Shown: positions 16,874 to 26,406, numbered from the stretch's first letter. The stretch is DNA of 64,000 bases from Azospirillum sp. RU38E (GCF_900188385.1 NZ_FZOI01000004.1:62001-126000), one strand, 5' to 3'. Notes: a model not told the origin generated them from the sequence alone. Program-made: numbers and translations.

Positions 16874-17022
16874 CATACCAAGGGTCATACACCATGACCC
16901 TTGAAGGCCGGCAACCGCCGGCCCGCGGGCCCATGCCCGCGCAAGCCAAGCTGCCGGAGGCAGCGCCCGGCACTTGAGGGAACAGGCAAAATTCCAAGAG
17001 CCATGATCCATGGCTCTTGGAA
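16874..17022 (-). repeat. Five-hairpin stop-codon-linked repeat element, copy 3
   Basis: Read on the minus strand it begins at the stop codon of the gene at 17023-17556. Hairpins in order: H1 15-bp stem (16991-17005 with 17009-17023, touching the TGA), H2 GCTGCC/GGCAGC (16950-16964), H3 GCGGGC/GCCCGC (16925-16940), H4 GGCCGGC/GCCGGCC (16906-16923), H5 around CAAGGGTCAT (16879-16904). The linkers GTTCCCTCA, GCCGGGC and TTGGCTT are shared with the copies at 22068 and 39135, while the stems differ in sequence but still pair. Function unknown. Confidence 0.85.
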
Positions 17023-17556
17023 TCAGGCTTCCAGGGTCAGCTGATGTGTCTCCGGCACCATGGCCTGCAGGGCATGGATATAGGAGGCGATCTTCTTCGC
17101 CTGCTCGGAATGCAGTTCCAGCAGCCGGCGCATCTGTTGGGCCAGCTTCACCGCCTCCGCATTGTCGGGGCTGCTGGTTTCGCCCCCATCGCTGATGGCG
17201 GACAAGGTAACCGCCAGCGGATCGGCCGGCGGTTGCGGCATCGGGGGCGGCGATGGGGTGTCCGGCGGGGGTTGCTGGGATGTTTCCTGTTGCCCGCCGG
17301 GTGCGGGCTGCCGATCAGCAAAGCGGTCCAGATTGCCACGAATCCTGTCGCGCTGTTGCTGGGTGAGGTCGGGGAATTCCTCCACCTCATCCATCACCAT
17401 GTCGATCAGACGCTGGCGCAGGCTGCGGCCCTGGCGGGCGTCACGCTCCCCCGTCGCCTGCGCCGCCACCTTGGATATACCGGCCACCCGCCGCTCCCGC
17501 GTCGGGGGCGTCGCACTGACCGGCAGGCGCTGGATCGGTGGCGTGTATAGAACCAT
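17023..17556 (-). CDS. Hypothetical Pro/Gln-rich protein
   Basis: A 177-residue protein I do not recognise. A basic N-terminal third is followed by an amphipathic stretch (LRQRLIDMVMDEVEEFPDL), a Pro/Gln-rich linker near residues 85-115, and a helical C-terminal end (AVKLAQQMRRLLELHSEQAKK) that could form a coiled coil. No signal peptide. The start is uncertain between the ATG at 17556 and a GTG at 17571; neither has a strong ribosome binding site. Its stop codon abuts repeat copy 3. Confidence 0.6.
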   Translation of the reverse strand: MVLYTPPIQRLPVSATPPTRERRVAGISKVAAQATGERDARQGRSLRQRLIDMVMDEVEEFPDLTQQQRDRIRGNLDRFADRQPAPGGQQETSQQPPPDTPSPPPMPQPPADPLAVTLSAISDGGETSSPDNAEAVKLAQQMRRLLELHSEQAKKIASYIHALQAMVPETHQLTLEA

Positions 17557-17651
17557 AAGTGATTCTACCACGTCGCAAAGGGGCGCAGTTCCGCCCTTTC
17601 GCGTCAGATGCCCGCCATCCTTCCCTTATCCACGCATGGCAAGGGCCGGAA

Positions 17652-18155
17652 TCAGCTGGGACGCTTCACCCCGAAGGCCGGGTGCAGCAGACGGTCACCG
17701 GCACGGATACCCAGCCGGGCGCACAGGCCGCCATTCAGCTCCAGCACCGCCAAGGCCGGGCGGGAGGATGGCAGAGGCGTGGTGTTGCGCGGCTTGCCAT
17801 GCTGGATATTGATGATCACGCCCTTTTCATCAATGAAGATGATATCCAGCGGAATCAGCGTATTCATCATCCAGAAGCTGAGCGGCTGTTCCACCTCGTA
17901 AAGGAACAGCATCCCGCGATCATCATCCATATGCTCGCGGTACATCAGGCCGCGCGCCTGCTGTTGCAGGGTCAGCGCCAGTTCGACGGTGAATTTATGG
18001 CGGGTGCCGCCCGCCGTCTCCACCACCAGCGTATCTTCCTGCAGGCCGGTCTGCGGCCCCTGTTCCGCCAGGGCCGTGGTGGGCAAGCTCAAGACCGGCA
18101 CAGCCAGCGCCAGCAGGAGGGCGGACAACAGGCGAAGAAGCAGACGCTGGATCAT
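17652..18155 (-). CDS. DUF192 family exported protein
   Basis: A 167-residue protein with an N-terminal signal peptide (hydrophobic core ~8-28, ALA-E cleavage region) and a DUF192 domain. Family marks are the ARGLMYRE segment, GMLFLYE, the SFWMMNTLIPLDIIFID core and the C-terminal LELNGG..RLGIRAGD. Function of DUF192 is unknown; the domain is a small beta barrel. It lies 36 bases downstream of the deacetylase gene on the same strand, so cotranscription is likely. Confidence 0.9.
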   Translation of the reverse strand: MIQRLLLRLLSALLLALAVPVLSLPTTALAEQGPQTGLQEDTLVVETAGGTRHKFTVELALTLQQQARGLMYREHMDDDRGMLFLYEVEQPLSFWMMNTLIPLDIIFIDEKGVIINIQHGKPRNTTPLPSSRPALAVLELNGGLCARLGIRAGDRLLHPAFGVKRPS

Positions 18156-18191
18156 GGTGTCTTTCCAAAAAGGCGGCTTTCCCGCCTGATA

Positions 18192-19373
18192 TCACAGATC
18201 GCGGGTCGCGGCTGCGACCATCCTGATCTCCTCGCGAACCGGCCCTTCGCGGGGGGCATCATGCAGCCGGTCGAACCAGTGGGCGGGCGGATTGCGCCCT
18301 TCCCGCCGGTCCCAGGTCAGGCCCCGCAGCACCGATACCGCTTCCGGTGTCAGGGGCGTGCCGGCCGGGTCAATCCCGCACAGCACCGCCCAGATGCCGG
18401 CCCAGGCCCGCCCCACCGACCAGGGGTTATAGCCGCCGCCGCCCACCACCAGGGTACGCGGTGCCAGCCCCAACAGTTCCGATACCGCGTGCCAGAGCGC
18501 GCGGTTGGAGAGGCTGAGGCGTGACAGCGGATCGTCCGCCAGCGCATCCGCCCCGGTCTGGATCACCATGGCCTGCGGACGGAAGGCGCACGCCAGCGGG
18601 ATCAGCGCCTCTTCCACCAGATAGCGCAGCTCGCTGTCATGGAAGCCGGCGGGAACCGGCAGGTTGCGGGCCATGCCACCGGCCCGATCCTCAACCTTGC
18701 CAGTATAGGGCCAGCGCCCGCCTTCATGGATGGAGACGGTCAGCACCCGTTCATCATCATGAAAGGCATCCTGCACCCCATCACCATGATGGGCGTCCAG
18801 ATCGATATAAAGGATGCGGTCCAGCCCCTGATCCAGCAGGGACAGGATGCCCAGCACGGGGGCATTGAAGAAACAGAAACCACTGGCCCGGCCGGGCCGG
18901 GCATGGTGGGTGCCGCTGGCCGGGCTATAGACGACACCGCCATCGCGCAGCAGCTCAGCCGCCTGGATGGCGGCACCCACGGCGATGGCAGGGCGGCGAT
19001 ACATTTCCGGGAAGACCGGGTTTTCCAGCTTGCCCAGCCCGTAACGCTGGGCGGTCTCCAGATCGACCCGCTGGTCGCGCTCCGCCTGCTGCACCGCCGC
19101 GATATAATCGCGCTCGTGAAAGCGGGCGAGCTGCGCTTCCGTCGCCATCGGGCTGTCCAGATAGCGGGATTCGTCCAGCCAGCCCATGGCGCGGGCCAGA
19201 TCCATCGCCACCGTCACCCGGGGGATCGACAGCGGATGCTTCTTGCCATAGCTGGAATGGCGATAAATCTCCCCACCCAGAAACAACGGACGCGACACCG
19301 CCGAGGGTTTCGGCAGCGGTTCGGGCGCGGCATCAACAGCCGCAGGCGGGGCGACGGGTGCATCCAGCATCAT
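18192..19373 (-). CDS. Histone deacetylase-like / acetoin utilization protein family
   Basis: A ~393-residue member of the arginase/deacetylase superfamily. The catalytic features are a HHARPG motif, the zinc-binding YIDLDAHHGDG block, the second metal Asp in QTGADAL and GGGGYNPWSVGRAW. These enzymes remove acetyl groups from lysine or small amines using zinc. The subgroup is the bacterial AcuC-like class. AGGA eight bases before the ATG at 19373 decides the start over the GTG at 19400 and the ATG at 19379. Real substrate unknown. Confidence 0.9.
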   Translation of the reverse strand: MMLDAPVAPPAAVDAAPEPLPKPSAVSRPLFLGGEIYRHSSYGKKHPLSIPRVTVAMDLARAMGWLDESRYLDSPMATEAQLARFHERDYIAAVQQAERDQRVDLETAQRYGLGKLENPVFPEMYRRPAIAVGAAIQAAELLRDGGVVYSPASGTHHARPGRASGFCFFNAPVLGILSLLDQGLDRILYIDLDAHHGDGVQDAFHDDERVLTVSIHEGGRWPYTGKVEDRAGGMARNLPVPAGFHDSELRYLVEEALIPLACAFRPQAMVIQTGADALADDPLSRLSLSNRALWHAVSELLGLAPRTLVVGGGGYNPWSVGRAWAGIWAVLCGIDPAGTPLTPEAVSVLRGLTWDRREGRNPPAHWFDRLHDAPREGPVREEIRMVAAATRDL

Positions 19374-19494
19374 GGGCATAATCCTATGCTGCGCCGCCAC
19401 ATGCTGACAATGGTGGCCGTTACCCTGCCACCTGGGCCTAGCCCATCGTTCAAGTCGCTTGTTCCCCTGTCACGGCAATGCAATAACCCAACAT

Positions 19495-19585
19495 TCACTG
19501 GGGGGAGCCGATGGGCGGCTGAGAGGTTCCGTGCCGGAACGACCCCTGGAACCTGATCCGGCCAAGACCGGCGTAGGGACAGTGA
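19495..19585 (+). promoter_or_regulatory. TPP riboswitch (THI element)
   Basis: The conserved aptamer blocks are all present in order: GGGGGAGCC (19500-19508), GGCTGAGA (19517-19524), GACCCCTGGAACCTGATC (about 19541-19558), and ACCGGCGTAGGGA (about 19567-19579). The closing helix P1 pairs TCACTG (19495-19500) with CAGTGA (19580-19585). The start codon of the downstream ABC gene is only six bases after P1, and the best Shine-Dalgarno candidate GTGAG (19582-19586) overlaps its 3' strand. Ligand binding should therefore hide the ribosome site directly and shut off the transporter when thiamine pyrophosphate is plentiful. Confidence 0.95.
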
Positions 19586-19591
19586 GACAAG

Positions 19592-20362
19592 ATGCCGCCG
19601 GGCGCCGATCCGCACTCTCCCCCCTCTCCCGCCATCCAGATCCGTCAGGCAAGCCTGGAACTGGGCGGACGCCTGCTGTTCGACGGGCTGGAACTGCATG
19701 TGCCGGCGGGCCGATTCTGTTGTCTGCTGGGCCCCAGCGGGGTGGGCAAGACCACGTTGCTGCGGCTGGTGGCCGGGCTGGCCGCCCCTCAGGGCCGGAC
19801 AAGCATCAACGCCGATGATGGCCAGCCGCTGGCCGGTCGCATCGCCTGGATGGGGCAGCAGGATTTGCTGCTGCCCTGGGCCAGCGTGCTGGATAATGTG
19901 ATGATCGGTATCCGCCTGCGCGGGGGCCGGCCTGACAGCGCCGTGCAGGCGCGGGCCTTGCATCTGCTGCAACAGGTGGGGCTGGAAGACCGCGCCAGCG
20001 ACCGGCCGGCCGCCCTGTCCGGCGGGATGCGCCAGCGGGTCGCCCTGGCCCGAACCCTGTTCGAAGATCGGCCCATTGTCCTGATGGATGAGCCCTTTTC
20101 CGCCCTGGATGCCTTGACAAGGCTGCGGCTGGGTGGGTTGGCCGCCCAGCTGCTGGCCGGACGCACTGTCCTGATGGTGACGCATGACCCGATGGAGGCG
20201 TTGCGCCTGGGCCATCAGGTGCTGGTGCTGACGGGGCTGCCGGCCAGCCTGTCGGCCCCGATCATCCCGCCCGATGACCCGCCGCGCCCGCCCGACCTGC
20301 CGGAACTGCTGCATTTGCAAGGCCGGCTGCTGGCCGAACTGGCGCGGGAGGTCGGGCCATGA
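19592..20362 (+). CDS. thiZ: ABC transporter ATPase for thiamine precursor (ThiZ-like)
   Basis: A 256-residue ABC ATPase with Walker A GPSGVGKTT (47-55), signature LSGGMRQR, Walker B IVLMDEP and the H-loop VTHDP. It starts directly behind the TPP riboswitch and overlaps the permease gene by four bases (ATGA). By comparison with riboswitch-controlled ThiXYZ systems the complex imports the thiamine precursor N-formyl-4-amino-5-aminomethyl-2-methylpyrimidine or HMP. The ligand is inferred from riboswitch and substrate-binding partner. Confidence 0.9.
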   Translation: MPPGADPHSPPSPAIQIRQASLELGGRLLFDGLELHVPAGRFCCLLGPSGVGKTTLLRLVAGLAAPQGRTSINADDGQPLAGRIAWMGQQDLLLPWASVLDNVMIGIRLRGGRPDSAVQARALHLLQQVGLEDRASDRPAALSGGMRQRVALARTLFEDRPIVLMDEPFSALDALTRLRLGGLAAQLLAGRTVLMVTHDPMEALRLGHQVLVLTGLPASLSAPIIPPDDPPRPPDLPELLHLQGRLLAELAREVGP

Positions 20363-21117
20363 AGGCAGCCTTGCGCGCGCTGATCACCTTTGCCGGCCTG
20401 CTGCTGGCCTGGGCTTTCCTGGTCCGCTGGGCGGAACTGCCACATTACATCTTGCCCGGGCCGGAGCGGGTGGCCGCCCGGCTCTGGTCCGACCGGGCCT
20501 TGCTGGCGGATCATGCGTTGATGACCCTGGCGGAGGTGGTACTGGGCCTGTTGCTGGGCACACTCTGCGGGGTGCTGGCGGCCCTGGCGCTGATGGCCTC
20601 CACGGCGGCACGGCGCTGGCTGCTGCCGCTGCTGCTGGTCAGCCAGGCCGTGCCCGTCTTCGCCATTGCCCCGTTGCTGGTGCTGTGGCTGGGCTATGGC
20701 ATGGCGTCCAAGGTGGCGATGGCGACGCTGATCATTTTCTTCCCCGTCACCGCCGCCTTTTACGATGGTCTGCGCCGCACCGATCCCGGCTGGCTGGATC
20801 TGGCGCGCACCATGGGGGCCAGCCCCTGGACGCTGCTGCGCCATATCCGGGGGCCCGCCGCCCTGCCGGCCCTGGGGGCCGGGCTGCGCGTGGCCGCCGC
20901 CGTCGCCCCCATCGGGGCGGTGGTGGGGGAATGGGTAGGGGCGTCTTCCGGGCTGGGCTATCTGATGCTGCACGCCACCGCGCGGGTTCAGACCGACCTG
21001 ACCTTTGCCGCCCTGTTCCTGCTGGCCCTGCTGGCTGTCGCCCTGTGGCTGCTGGTTGATCTTCTGCTGCGCCGGGCCCTGCCCTGGCTTCCCGATTCCC
21101 ACGGTTTTGAAGGATGA
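20359..21117 (+). CDS. thiX: ABC transporter permease (ThiX-like)
   Basis: A 252-residue BPD-type permease with about six membrane segments and the EAA-like loop (RTDPGWLDLARTMGASPW) that contacts the ATPase. It starts inside the end of thiZ and its stop lies within a few bases of the binding-protein start, so the three genes form one tightly coupled operon under the TPP riboswitch. It belongs to the NitT/TauT-type permeases commonly paired with NMT1/THI5 binding proteins. Confidence 0.9.
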   Translation: MKAALRALITFAGLLLAWAFLVRWAELPHYILPGPERVAARLWSDRALLADHALMTLAEVVLGLLLGTLCGVLAALALMASTAARRWLLPLLLVSQAVPVFAIAPLLVLWLGYGMASKVAMATLIIFFPVTAAFYDGLRRTDPGWLDLARTMGASPWTLLRHIRGPAALPALGAGLRVAAAVAPIGAVVGEWVGASSGLGYLMLHATARVQTDLTFAALFLLALLAVALWLLVDLLLRRALPWLPDSHGFEG

Positions 21118-21122
21118 GAACG

Positions 21123-22067
21123 ATGCGACACTGGTTGCGCGGGGCGGCGATGGCCGCCGCCCTTTCCCTGGCCGCCCTGCCCGCCATGGCGCAGGATAAG
21201 ATGACCGTGCTGCTGGACTGGTTCGTCAACCCGGACCATGGGCCGCTCTATGTCGCCCAGGAAATGGGCTACTTCAAGGATGCCGGTCTGGCGGTGGAGA
21301 TGATCGCGCCGGCGGATCCCAATGATCCGCCGCGTCTGGTCGCCGCCGGTCGCGGCGATGTCGCCATTTCCTATCAGCCGCAACTGCATTTGCAGGTGGA
21401 TGCCGGGCTGCCCGTGGTGCGTATCGGCACCCTGGTGGCCACGCCGCTGAACAGCATCATCGCCCTGAAGGACGGGCCGGTGAAAAGCCTGAAGGATCTG
21501 AAGGGCAAGAAGGTCGGCTTCTCCGTCGGCGGGTTCGAGGATGCGCTGCTGGGGGCCATGCTGGAAAAACACGGGCTGTCGCTGAAGGATGTGACGCTGG
21601 TGAACGTCAATTTCTCCCTGTCGCCGGCTTTGTTCGCCGGACAGGTGGATGCCATCGTCGGCGGCTTCCGCAATTTCGAACTGAACCAGATGGCCATTGA
21701 GGGCAAGCCCGGCCGCGCCTTCTTCCCTGAAGAGGAAGGGGTGCCCGCCTATGATGAGTTGATCTTCATCGCCGCCCGCGACCGCGCCAGCGATCCGCGT
21801 CTGGGCCGTTTCCTGGACGCGGTGGAACGCGGCACCGCCTATATGATCAACCACCCGGATGCGGCCTGGGCCCTGTTCATCAAGGGCCGCCCGGACCTGG
21901 ATACCGACCTGAACAAGCGGGCCTGGCGTGACAGCCTGCCGCGCTTTGCCCACAGCCCCCGCGCCCTGGACCGCGCCCGCTATGCCCGCTTCGCCAATTT
22001 CCTGAAGGAACGCGGGCTGGTGAAGACCACCCCGGACGTGGCGAGCTATGCGGTGGAACTGAAGTAA
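21123..22067 (+). CDS. thiY: Periplasmic binding protein, NMT1/THI5-like (ThiY)
   Basis: A 314-residue exported binding protein: signal peptide ending ALPAMAQ near residue 24, then the NMT1/THI5 fold (VLLDWFVNPDHGPLYVAQEMGYF). The WF and FVNP positions near the N-terminus are typical of pyrimidine-binding ThiY proteins. Two ATGs are available; AAGGA is eight bases from the one at 21123 but overlaps the first at 21114, so I use 21123. It closes the thiZXY operon; a repeat element begins right at its stop. Confidence 0.91.
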   Translation: MRHWLRGAAMAAALSLAALPAMAQDKMTVLLDWFVNPDHGPLYVAQEMGYFKDAGLAVEMIAPADPNDPPRLVAAGRGDVAISYQPQLHLQVDAGLPVVRIGTLVATPLNSIIALKDGPVKSLKDLKGKKVGFSVGGFEDALLGAMLEKHGLSLKDVTLVNVNFSLSPALFAGQVDAIVGGFRNFELNQMAIEGKPGRAFFPEEEGVPAYDELIFIAARDRASDPRLGRFLDAVERGTAYMINHPDAAWALFIKGRPDLDTDLNKRAWRDSLPRFAHSPRALDRARYARFANFLKERGLVKTTPDVASYAVELK

Positions 22068-22225
22068 TACCAATCTCCCTTGATCGTGACCGATCCAGGG
22101 AGATTTTTTGTTCCCTCAGGCGCCGGGCGGGCGCATCCGCGCCCTTGGCTTACGCGCCACGTGGCGCGGCCCGGCGTTCGCCGGCCTCCAATCCGCCAAG
22201 GGGCAACCCCTCGGCGGATTGGTAT
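22068..22225 (+). repeat. Five-hairpin stop-codon-linked repeat element, copy 1
   Basis: Begins one base after the thiY TAA. H1 is a 14-bp stem with one mismatch (22073-22086 with 22091-22104) followed by six T residues, so it looks like an intrinsic terminator. Then the shared GTTCCCTCA (22110-22118), H2 GGGCGC/GCGCCC (22129-22144), TTGGCTT, H3 CGCGCCAC/GTGGCGCG (22153-22168), H4 CCGGCG/CGCCGG (22171-22184) and H5 CCAATCCGCC/GGCGGATTGG (22188-22222). ACCAAT near the 5' end and ATTGGT at the 3' end are mutually complementary. Confidence 0.88.
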
Positions 22226-22241
22226 AACCGCGCTCATAACA

Positions 22242-22266
22242 GGGGGCGGCGATCACCGCCGCCCCC
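22242..22266 (-). terminator. GC-rich hairpin downstream of the chemoreceptor gene
   Basis: GGGGGCGGC (22242-22250) pairs perfectly with GCCGCCCCC (22258-22266), 10 bases past the chemoreceptor stop. There is no T-run, so termination is likely but not certain. Confidence 0.45.
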
Positions 22267-22276
22267 TTCCCTCCTC

Positions 22277-24370
22277 TCAAGCCGCCTGCGCCAGGATGGC
22301 ACCCAGGCGGGAGCGCAGTGACTGCATTTCATCGGTCACCTGACGCGCCTTGTTCGCCAGATTATCCGCCAATGTCCGCGTCTCGCTGGCATCGGCCGCC
22401 ACAGTCTGGATACGGTCAGACACTTCAATCGTGCCGCCAGCGGCGTTGGCGGCGCTGTGGCTGATGCTCTCCGTGGCGCTGCCTTGTTCCGTCACGGCAG
22501 CGGTGATGGCGCCCGCAATCTCATCAATCCGGGCGATCACCTCATGCAATTGATGGATATCGCCAATCACCCGTTCAGTGGCGCGCTGCACAGCGGTGAT
22601 CTGCGAGCTGATCTCTTCCGTGGCCTGCCCCGTCTGGGTGGAGAGGTTTTTCACCTCCGCCGCCACCACCGCAAAGCCACGACCAGCCTCACCAGCCCGT
22701 GCCGCCTCGATGGTCGCATTCAGCGCCAGCAGATTGGTCTGGCCGGAAATATCACCGATCAGCTGGGCCGCCTGGCCGATATTCTGCGCTGCTTCGGCCA
22801 GCTGCGTGATCATGGCGCGGGTCTGGGCCCCACGGGCTACCGCCTCATGCACCATATCCGCCACTTCGGTCACCTGCCGGCCGATCTCGCGGGAGGAGGT
22901 GGCCAGCTCCTCCGTGGCGGCGGCCACGGTCTGCACATTGTTGGTGGCATCCTGGGCGGCACCGGCCACACCCTGGCTCTGTTCCCCGGTGCGCTGGGCA
23001 GCGGAATTCATCTTGCCGGCTAGGTCGGAAATGCCCGCTGCCTCGGTCAGCACCACTTCCACGCGGCGCGTCACTTCCTGCTCCAACGCCTGGGCAAGCC
23101 CGCCCAGCCGGTCAGCAAAGGCCTGCTTATGCGCGCGCTCGCGTTCCTGCTCTTCCACCTTCAGCCGGTCCATCTCTTCCGCATTGACGCGGAAGACATC
23201 GATGGCGCGGGCCATATCGCCGATCTCATCACGGCGGGCGGTGCCGGGGATGAAGGACAGGCGTTCACCCCGAGCGAGCGTTTCCATAGCGCGTTCAATC
23301 TGCGCCAGCGGCCCGGTGATCGAGCGCACCAGCAGCAGCGACAGGCCACAGAACAGGGCAACCAGCGAACCGCCAATCAGCAAGGTCATCCGCTGGGTCT
23401 GGCGGCGGATGGTGGCCTCAGCCTCGCGGGCCTGTTCCAGCCCACCGGCCGTGAAGGTGAACAGCTCATCAATCAGCGGCGTCGTTTCGGCCACTACCTG
23501 GGCAAAGGCGGCAATCGCTGTACGCTGTGCCGCCGTAGCGTCGGCCAGCGCCACCATATCCTGGCGATATTTGCGTGACAGCGTGTCAATGGCCGTCTTG
23601 GTTTCCGGGTCCAGCTTGGATTCGGGAATGAAGAAGGAGAATTCGTTGAAGGCCTTGCGATGCTGGCCCAGATACTTATCCTCCCCTGTCAGCAGGAAGG
23701 ATTTCTCGGCATTGCGCATTTCCGCCATGCCGATATATAGCTCTGCCGCCACTGCCGCTGGCCATTTCTTCAACTCACCTTCCGTTGCCGCGACCGATTT
23801 GAACATCTGGCCGCGCAAACCATCCTCATCGGTGAAGCCGACCGCACGGGTGGCGTCATCCACCTTGTTGAAGGCGTCAGCCAGTGCCACCAGCTTGGCC
23901 TGGATGGCGTTGACTGTGTCCGCCTTGTCCGCTGCGGCCGGGTGGGCGGCGATACGGGCGGCTGCCTCTTTCACCTTGGCCAGGCTGGTGCGGAAGGCCT
24001 CCCCCTCGGCGGGGATACGTTCCCGCAGGAAGCGCGTGGCATGAAGCTGCAAGGCAGTGGTCTGGCGGTTCAGCTCAGCCGCCGTTTCCGCCACCACGGA
24101 CAAACCTGTCATGCGGTCGGAGGCATCGCCCCGCCGTGCATCGCCCAGCAGGAACAGGCCCGCCGTCATCGTCACGGTCAACAGGGCTGCCCCGACCAGC
24201 AAACCGATGCGGGTGACGATGGACAGCTGGGCCAAAACCCCGCCTTCCCCATCATCACCCCCACCTTCGCCCTTGCCGCGCAGCTTCTGCCACAATTCGC
24301 CCAGGCCCCAACGCCCGGTCCCCGTTTCCAAATCGGCATTCAACGGGGCGGTCAGCGTAACATCGGTCAT
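22277..24370 (-). CDS. Methyl-accepting chemotaxis protein
   Basis: A 697-residue chemoreceptor. A ~50-residue Gly/Asp-rich cytoplasmic N-terminus is followed by TM1 (~53-76), a periplasmic helical sensor of about 260 residues ([12 protein letters not shown] is typical of four-helix/HBM sensors), TM2 (~333-355), a HAMP domain and the MCP signalling domain. The hairpin tip reads [20 protein letters not shown]. No C-terminal CheR-binding pentapeptide is seen; it ends AAILAQAA-like. The ligand is unknown. It stands alone with divergent aat upstream. Confidence 0.94.
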   Translation of the reverse strand: MTDVTLTAPLNADLETGTGRWGLGELWQKLRGKGEGGGDDGEGGVLAQLSIVTRIGLLVGAALLTVTMTAGLFLLGDARRGDASDRMTGLSVVAETAAELNRQTTALQLHATRFLRERIPAEGEAFRTSLAKVKEAAARIAAHPAAADKADTVNAIQAKLVALADAFNKVDDATRAVGFTDEDGLRGQMFKSVAATEGELKKWPAAVAAELYIGMAEMRNAEKSFLLTGEDKYLGQHRKAFNEFSFFIPESKLDPETKTAIDTLSRKYRQDMVALADATAAQRTAIAAFAQVVAETTPLIDELFTFTAGGLEQAREAEATIRRQTQRMTLLIGGSLVALFCGLSLLLVRSITGPLAQIERAMETLARGERLSFIPGTARRDEIGDMARAIDVFRVNAEEMDRLKVEEQERERAHKQAFADRLGGLAQALEQEVTRRVEVVLTEAAGISDLAGKMNSAAQRTGEQSQGVAGAAQDATNNVQTVAAATEELATSSREIGRQVTEVADMVHEAVARGAQTRAMITQLAEAAQNIGQAAQLIGDISGQTNLLALNATIEAARAGEAGRGFAVVAAEVKNLSTQTGQATEEISSQITAVQRATERVIGDIHQLHEVIARIDEIAGAITAAVTEQGSATESISHSAANAAGGTIEVSDRIQTVAADASETRTLADNLANKARQVTDEMQSLRSRLGAILAQAA

Positions 24371-24632
24371 GCCAGTATCCCGGTGTCTGGAATTTATTTA
24401 AAATCCAACACATACGTGAGGCGCAGCAGCCGATGGCGGCACTGTTTCCACAACGCCACCACCGGCCTGTCCTGAAGTGATATGGGCTGCCGATATAAAG
24501 TCTGTGGGTCAGTTTTATTAATTTTGGGTGACGCTCGCTTTAGCTGCAAAATCACGTTTGCATATTCACCAGCGCCCATAGAGTTGTTAATCTGTATCCC
24601 CGCCACCTTGGTGGAAGTTTTGCCAGGACATC

Positions 24633-25286
24633 ATGGTCATTCTGACACCGGAATTATTGTTAAGGGCTTATGCCAATGGGGTTTTCCCGATGGCGGAGAA
24701 TGCCCGTTCCACCGATTTGATGTGGTTTGACCCGCCGCATCGGGGGATTCTGCCCCTGAACGGTTTTCATGTTCCCCGTCGGCTGCGCAAAACCGTACGC
24801 CACTTCCCCTTCGATGTGCGGGTCGATACCGCGTTTCGGCAGGTCATGGCGGGCTGTGCCGGCGGTGGTCCGCAGCGGCCGGAAACCTGGATCAATGCGG
24901 AGATCACGGACGCCTATTGCCAGCTCCATGCCGCCGGCCATGCGCATTCGGTCGAATGCTGGCGGGATGGCCAACTGGTGGGCGGACTTTATGGCGTCTC
25001 CATCGGCGGTGCCTTTTTTGGGGAGAGCATGTTCTCCCGCGCCACCGATGCCAGCAAGGTGGCCTTGGTGCATCTGGTGGCGCGGCTGACGGCGGGCGGC
25101 TTCCGCCTGCTGGACACGCAGTTCATCACGGAGCATCTGGCCCAGTTCGGCGCGGTGGAAATTCCCCGCCACCGATACCGGGCGCAGCTATCGCAGGCGA
25201 CCCGGATTGAAGCCGATTTTTACTGCTTGGATGATGAACGGGCCTTGGTTTCCGACTTTTTGCAGTCCTTGACCCAGATATCGTAA
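24633..25286 (+). CDS. aat: Leucyl/phenylalanyl-tRNA--protein transferase
   Basis: A 217-residue L/F transferase. Family motifs include [21 protein letters not shown], the [10 protein letters not shown] block, [19 protein letters not shown] and [10 protein letters not shown]. It adds Leu or Phe from tRNA to N-terminal Lys/Arg, creating ClpS/ClpAP degrons. AGGA lies five bases before the ATG. The 3' end overlaps the convergent DUF2155 gene by 67 bases. The 262-base upstream region shared with the chemoreceptor gene is AT-rich and holds no further gene. Confidence 0.95.
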   Translation: MVILTPELLLRAYANGVFPMAENARSTDLMWFDPPHRGILPLNGFHVPRRLRKTVRHFPFDVRVDTAFRQVMAGCAGGGPQRPETWINAEITDAYCQLHAAGHAHSVECWRDGQLVGGLYGVSIGGAFFGESMFSRATDASKVALVHLVARLTAGGFRLLDTQFITEHLAQFGAVEIPRHRYRAQLSQATRIEADFYCLDDERALVSDFLQSLTQIS

Positions 25287-25753
25287 ACTGGATGCTCCAT
25301 AGCCGACAGCGCCGGGCTGGAGGCAAACATCCAGCCGACGAAAACCGGCACCGGCGCCGCACCGGCCGTGGTCGGGATTTCGGCGATATCCAGGAAGGCG
25401 GCTGATTCCGGCGGATCGATCGGCGGTGCCTTGCGGCAGGCCTTGACCTGGATCGACAATTGACCGAACTGCACCACATCCCCCACCTTGGCTTCGAAGG
25501 TGGAGGTACGCGCCGTCACCTTGTCCAGCCCCTGCAGCACGACAACCGGCATGGCCTCGAAACTGCGTTGCGGGGCGGGGGGCGGTGCCGGGCGCTGCAC
25601 GGCCGGGGCCCCGGCAGCGGGGTCTTGTTGAACGTCTGGGGCCGACGATGGCTCCGGCACCGTCGGCACAGTGGCATCCTGTGCAGTGGCAACAGCAGCG
25701 GCGCCAACGCAGGCCCCCAGCAGCAGCGCACGAACGATCTTCTTCACCAGCAT
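25220..25753 (-). CDS. DUF2155 domain exported protein
   Basis: A 177-residue exported protein: signal peptide ([17 protein letters not shown]), a Pro/Ala linker to about residue 65, then DUF2155 ([31 protein letters not shown], and the closing [11 protein letters not shown]). The two domain cysteines in the ACRK and KDC motifs may form a disulfide. Function unknown, but it is regularly found beside aat and the NDUFA12-like gene in alphaproteobacteria. Its last ~22 codons overlap aat on the opposite strand. Confidence 0.9.
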   Translation of the reverse strand: MLVKKIVRALLLGACVGAAAVATAQDATVPTVPEPSSAPDVQQDPAAGAPAVQRPAPPPAPQRSFEAMPVVVLQGLDKVTARTSTFEAKVGDVVQFGQLSIQVKACRKAPPIDPPESAAFLDIAEIPTTAGAAPVPVFVGWMFASSPALSAMEHPVYDIWVKDCKKSETKARSSSKQ

Positions 25754-25824
25754 CGAACCTGTCCGGTCAGCGTAACATCATCCTGCCCATCAGGCCCACC
25801 GAAGCGGGCCCTTTCATGGCAGTC

Positions 25825-26370
25825 TCACTTACCGCCCAGCAGGCCACCGGGGGCCGGCGCCTGCGCACCCTGATTGGCGGCTGCAGGCGGGGCTTCCGCA
25901 TTGCCACCGGAACCGGCTTTGGAACCGGAACCGCCGGAATTGAACATGAAGCGCCCCAGCAGATCCTCCAGATTGACGGCGGACTGCGTATATTCGATCA
26001 GATCGCCTTCCTTCAGCTTCTCCTCTTCCCCGCCGGGATCAAGCTGGAGATAGCGGCCGCCCAGCAAGCTCTCGCTGGCGATGACGGCAGAGGTATCACG
26101 GGGCAGCTGGATATTGCGGTCAATTTCCATCTGCACCACGGCCTGGAAGGTCTGCTTGTCCAGGAACTGGCTGGTGACGGTGCCGACCTTCACCCCGCTG
26201 ATGCGCACATCCGACCCGGCCGACAGGCCGCCCGTGCTGCTGAACCGTGCTTCCAGCTTATAGCCGCCGACGGCCCGCACGGAACTGCTGGTATAGGCGA
26301 AGAACAGGAAGAAGCCGGCCACCACCAGCACCACCGCGCCCAGCACGGTCTCAATCACATTCCTGCGCAT
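25825..26370 (-). CDS. mlaD: MlaD-type lipid-binding protein of the Mla pathway
   Basis: A 181-residue protein with one N-terminal membrane anchor (VLGAVVLVVAGFFLFFAY) and an MCE domain (YKLEARFSSTGGLSAGSDVRISGVKVG) followed by a Gly/Pro/Ala tail. MlaD hexamers bind phospholipids in the inner membrane ABC complex that keeps outer membrane asymmetry. The partner mlaE/mlaF genes are not in the window. The ATG at 26370 with GGGAG 11 bases upstream is preferred to the GTG at 26382. Confidence 0.9.
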   Translation of the reverse strand: MRRNVIETVLGAVVLVVAGFFLFFAYTSSSVRAVGGYKLEARFSSTGGLSAGSDVRISGVKVGTVTSQFLDKQTFQAVVQMEIDRNIQLPRDTSAVIASESLLGGRYLQLDPGGEEEKLKEGDLIEYTQSAVNLEDLLGRFMFNSGGSGSKAGSGGNAEAPPAAANQGAQAPAPGGLLGGK

Positions 26371-26406
26371 GGACAGAACCACTCCCGACTAAACCCCGAA
26401 ACGGAC

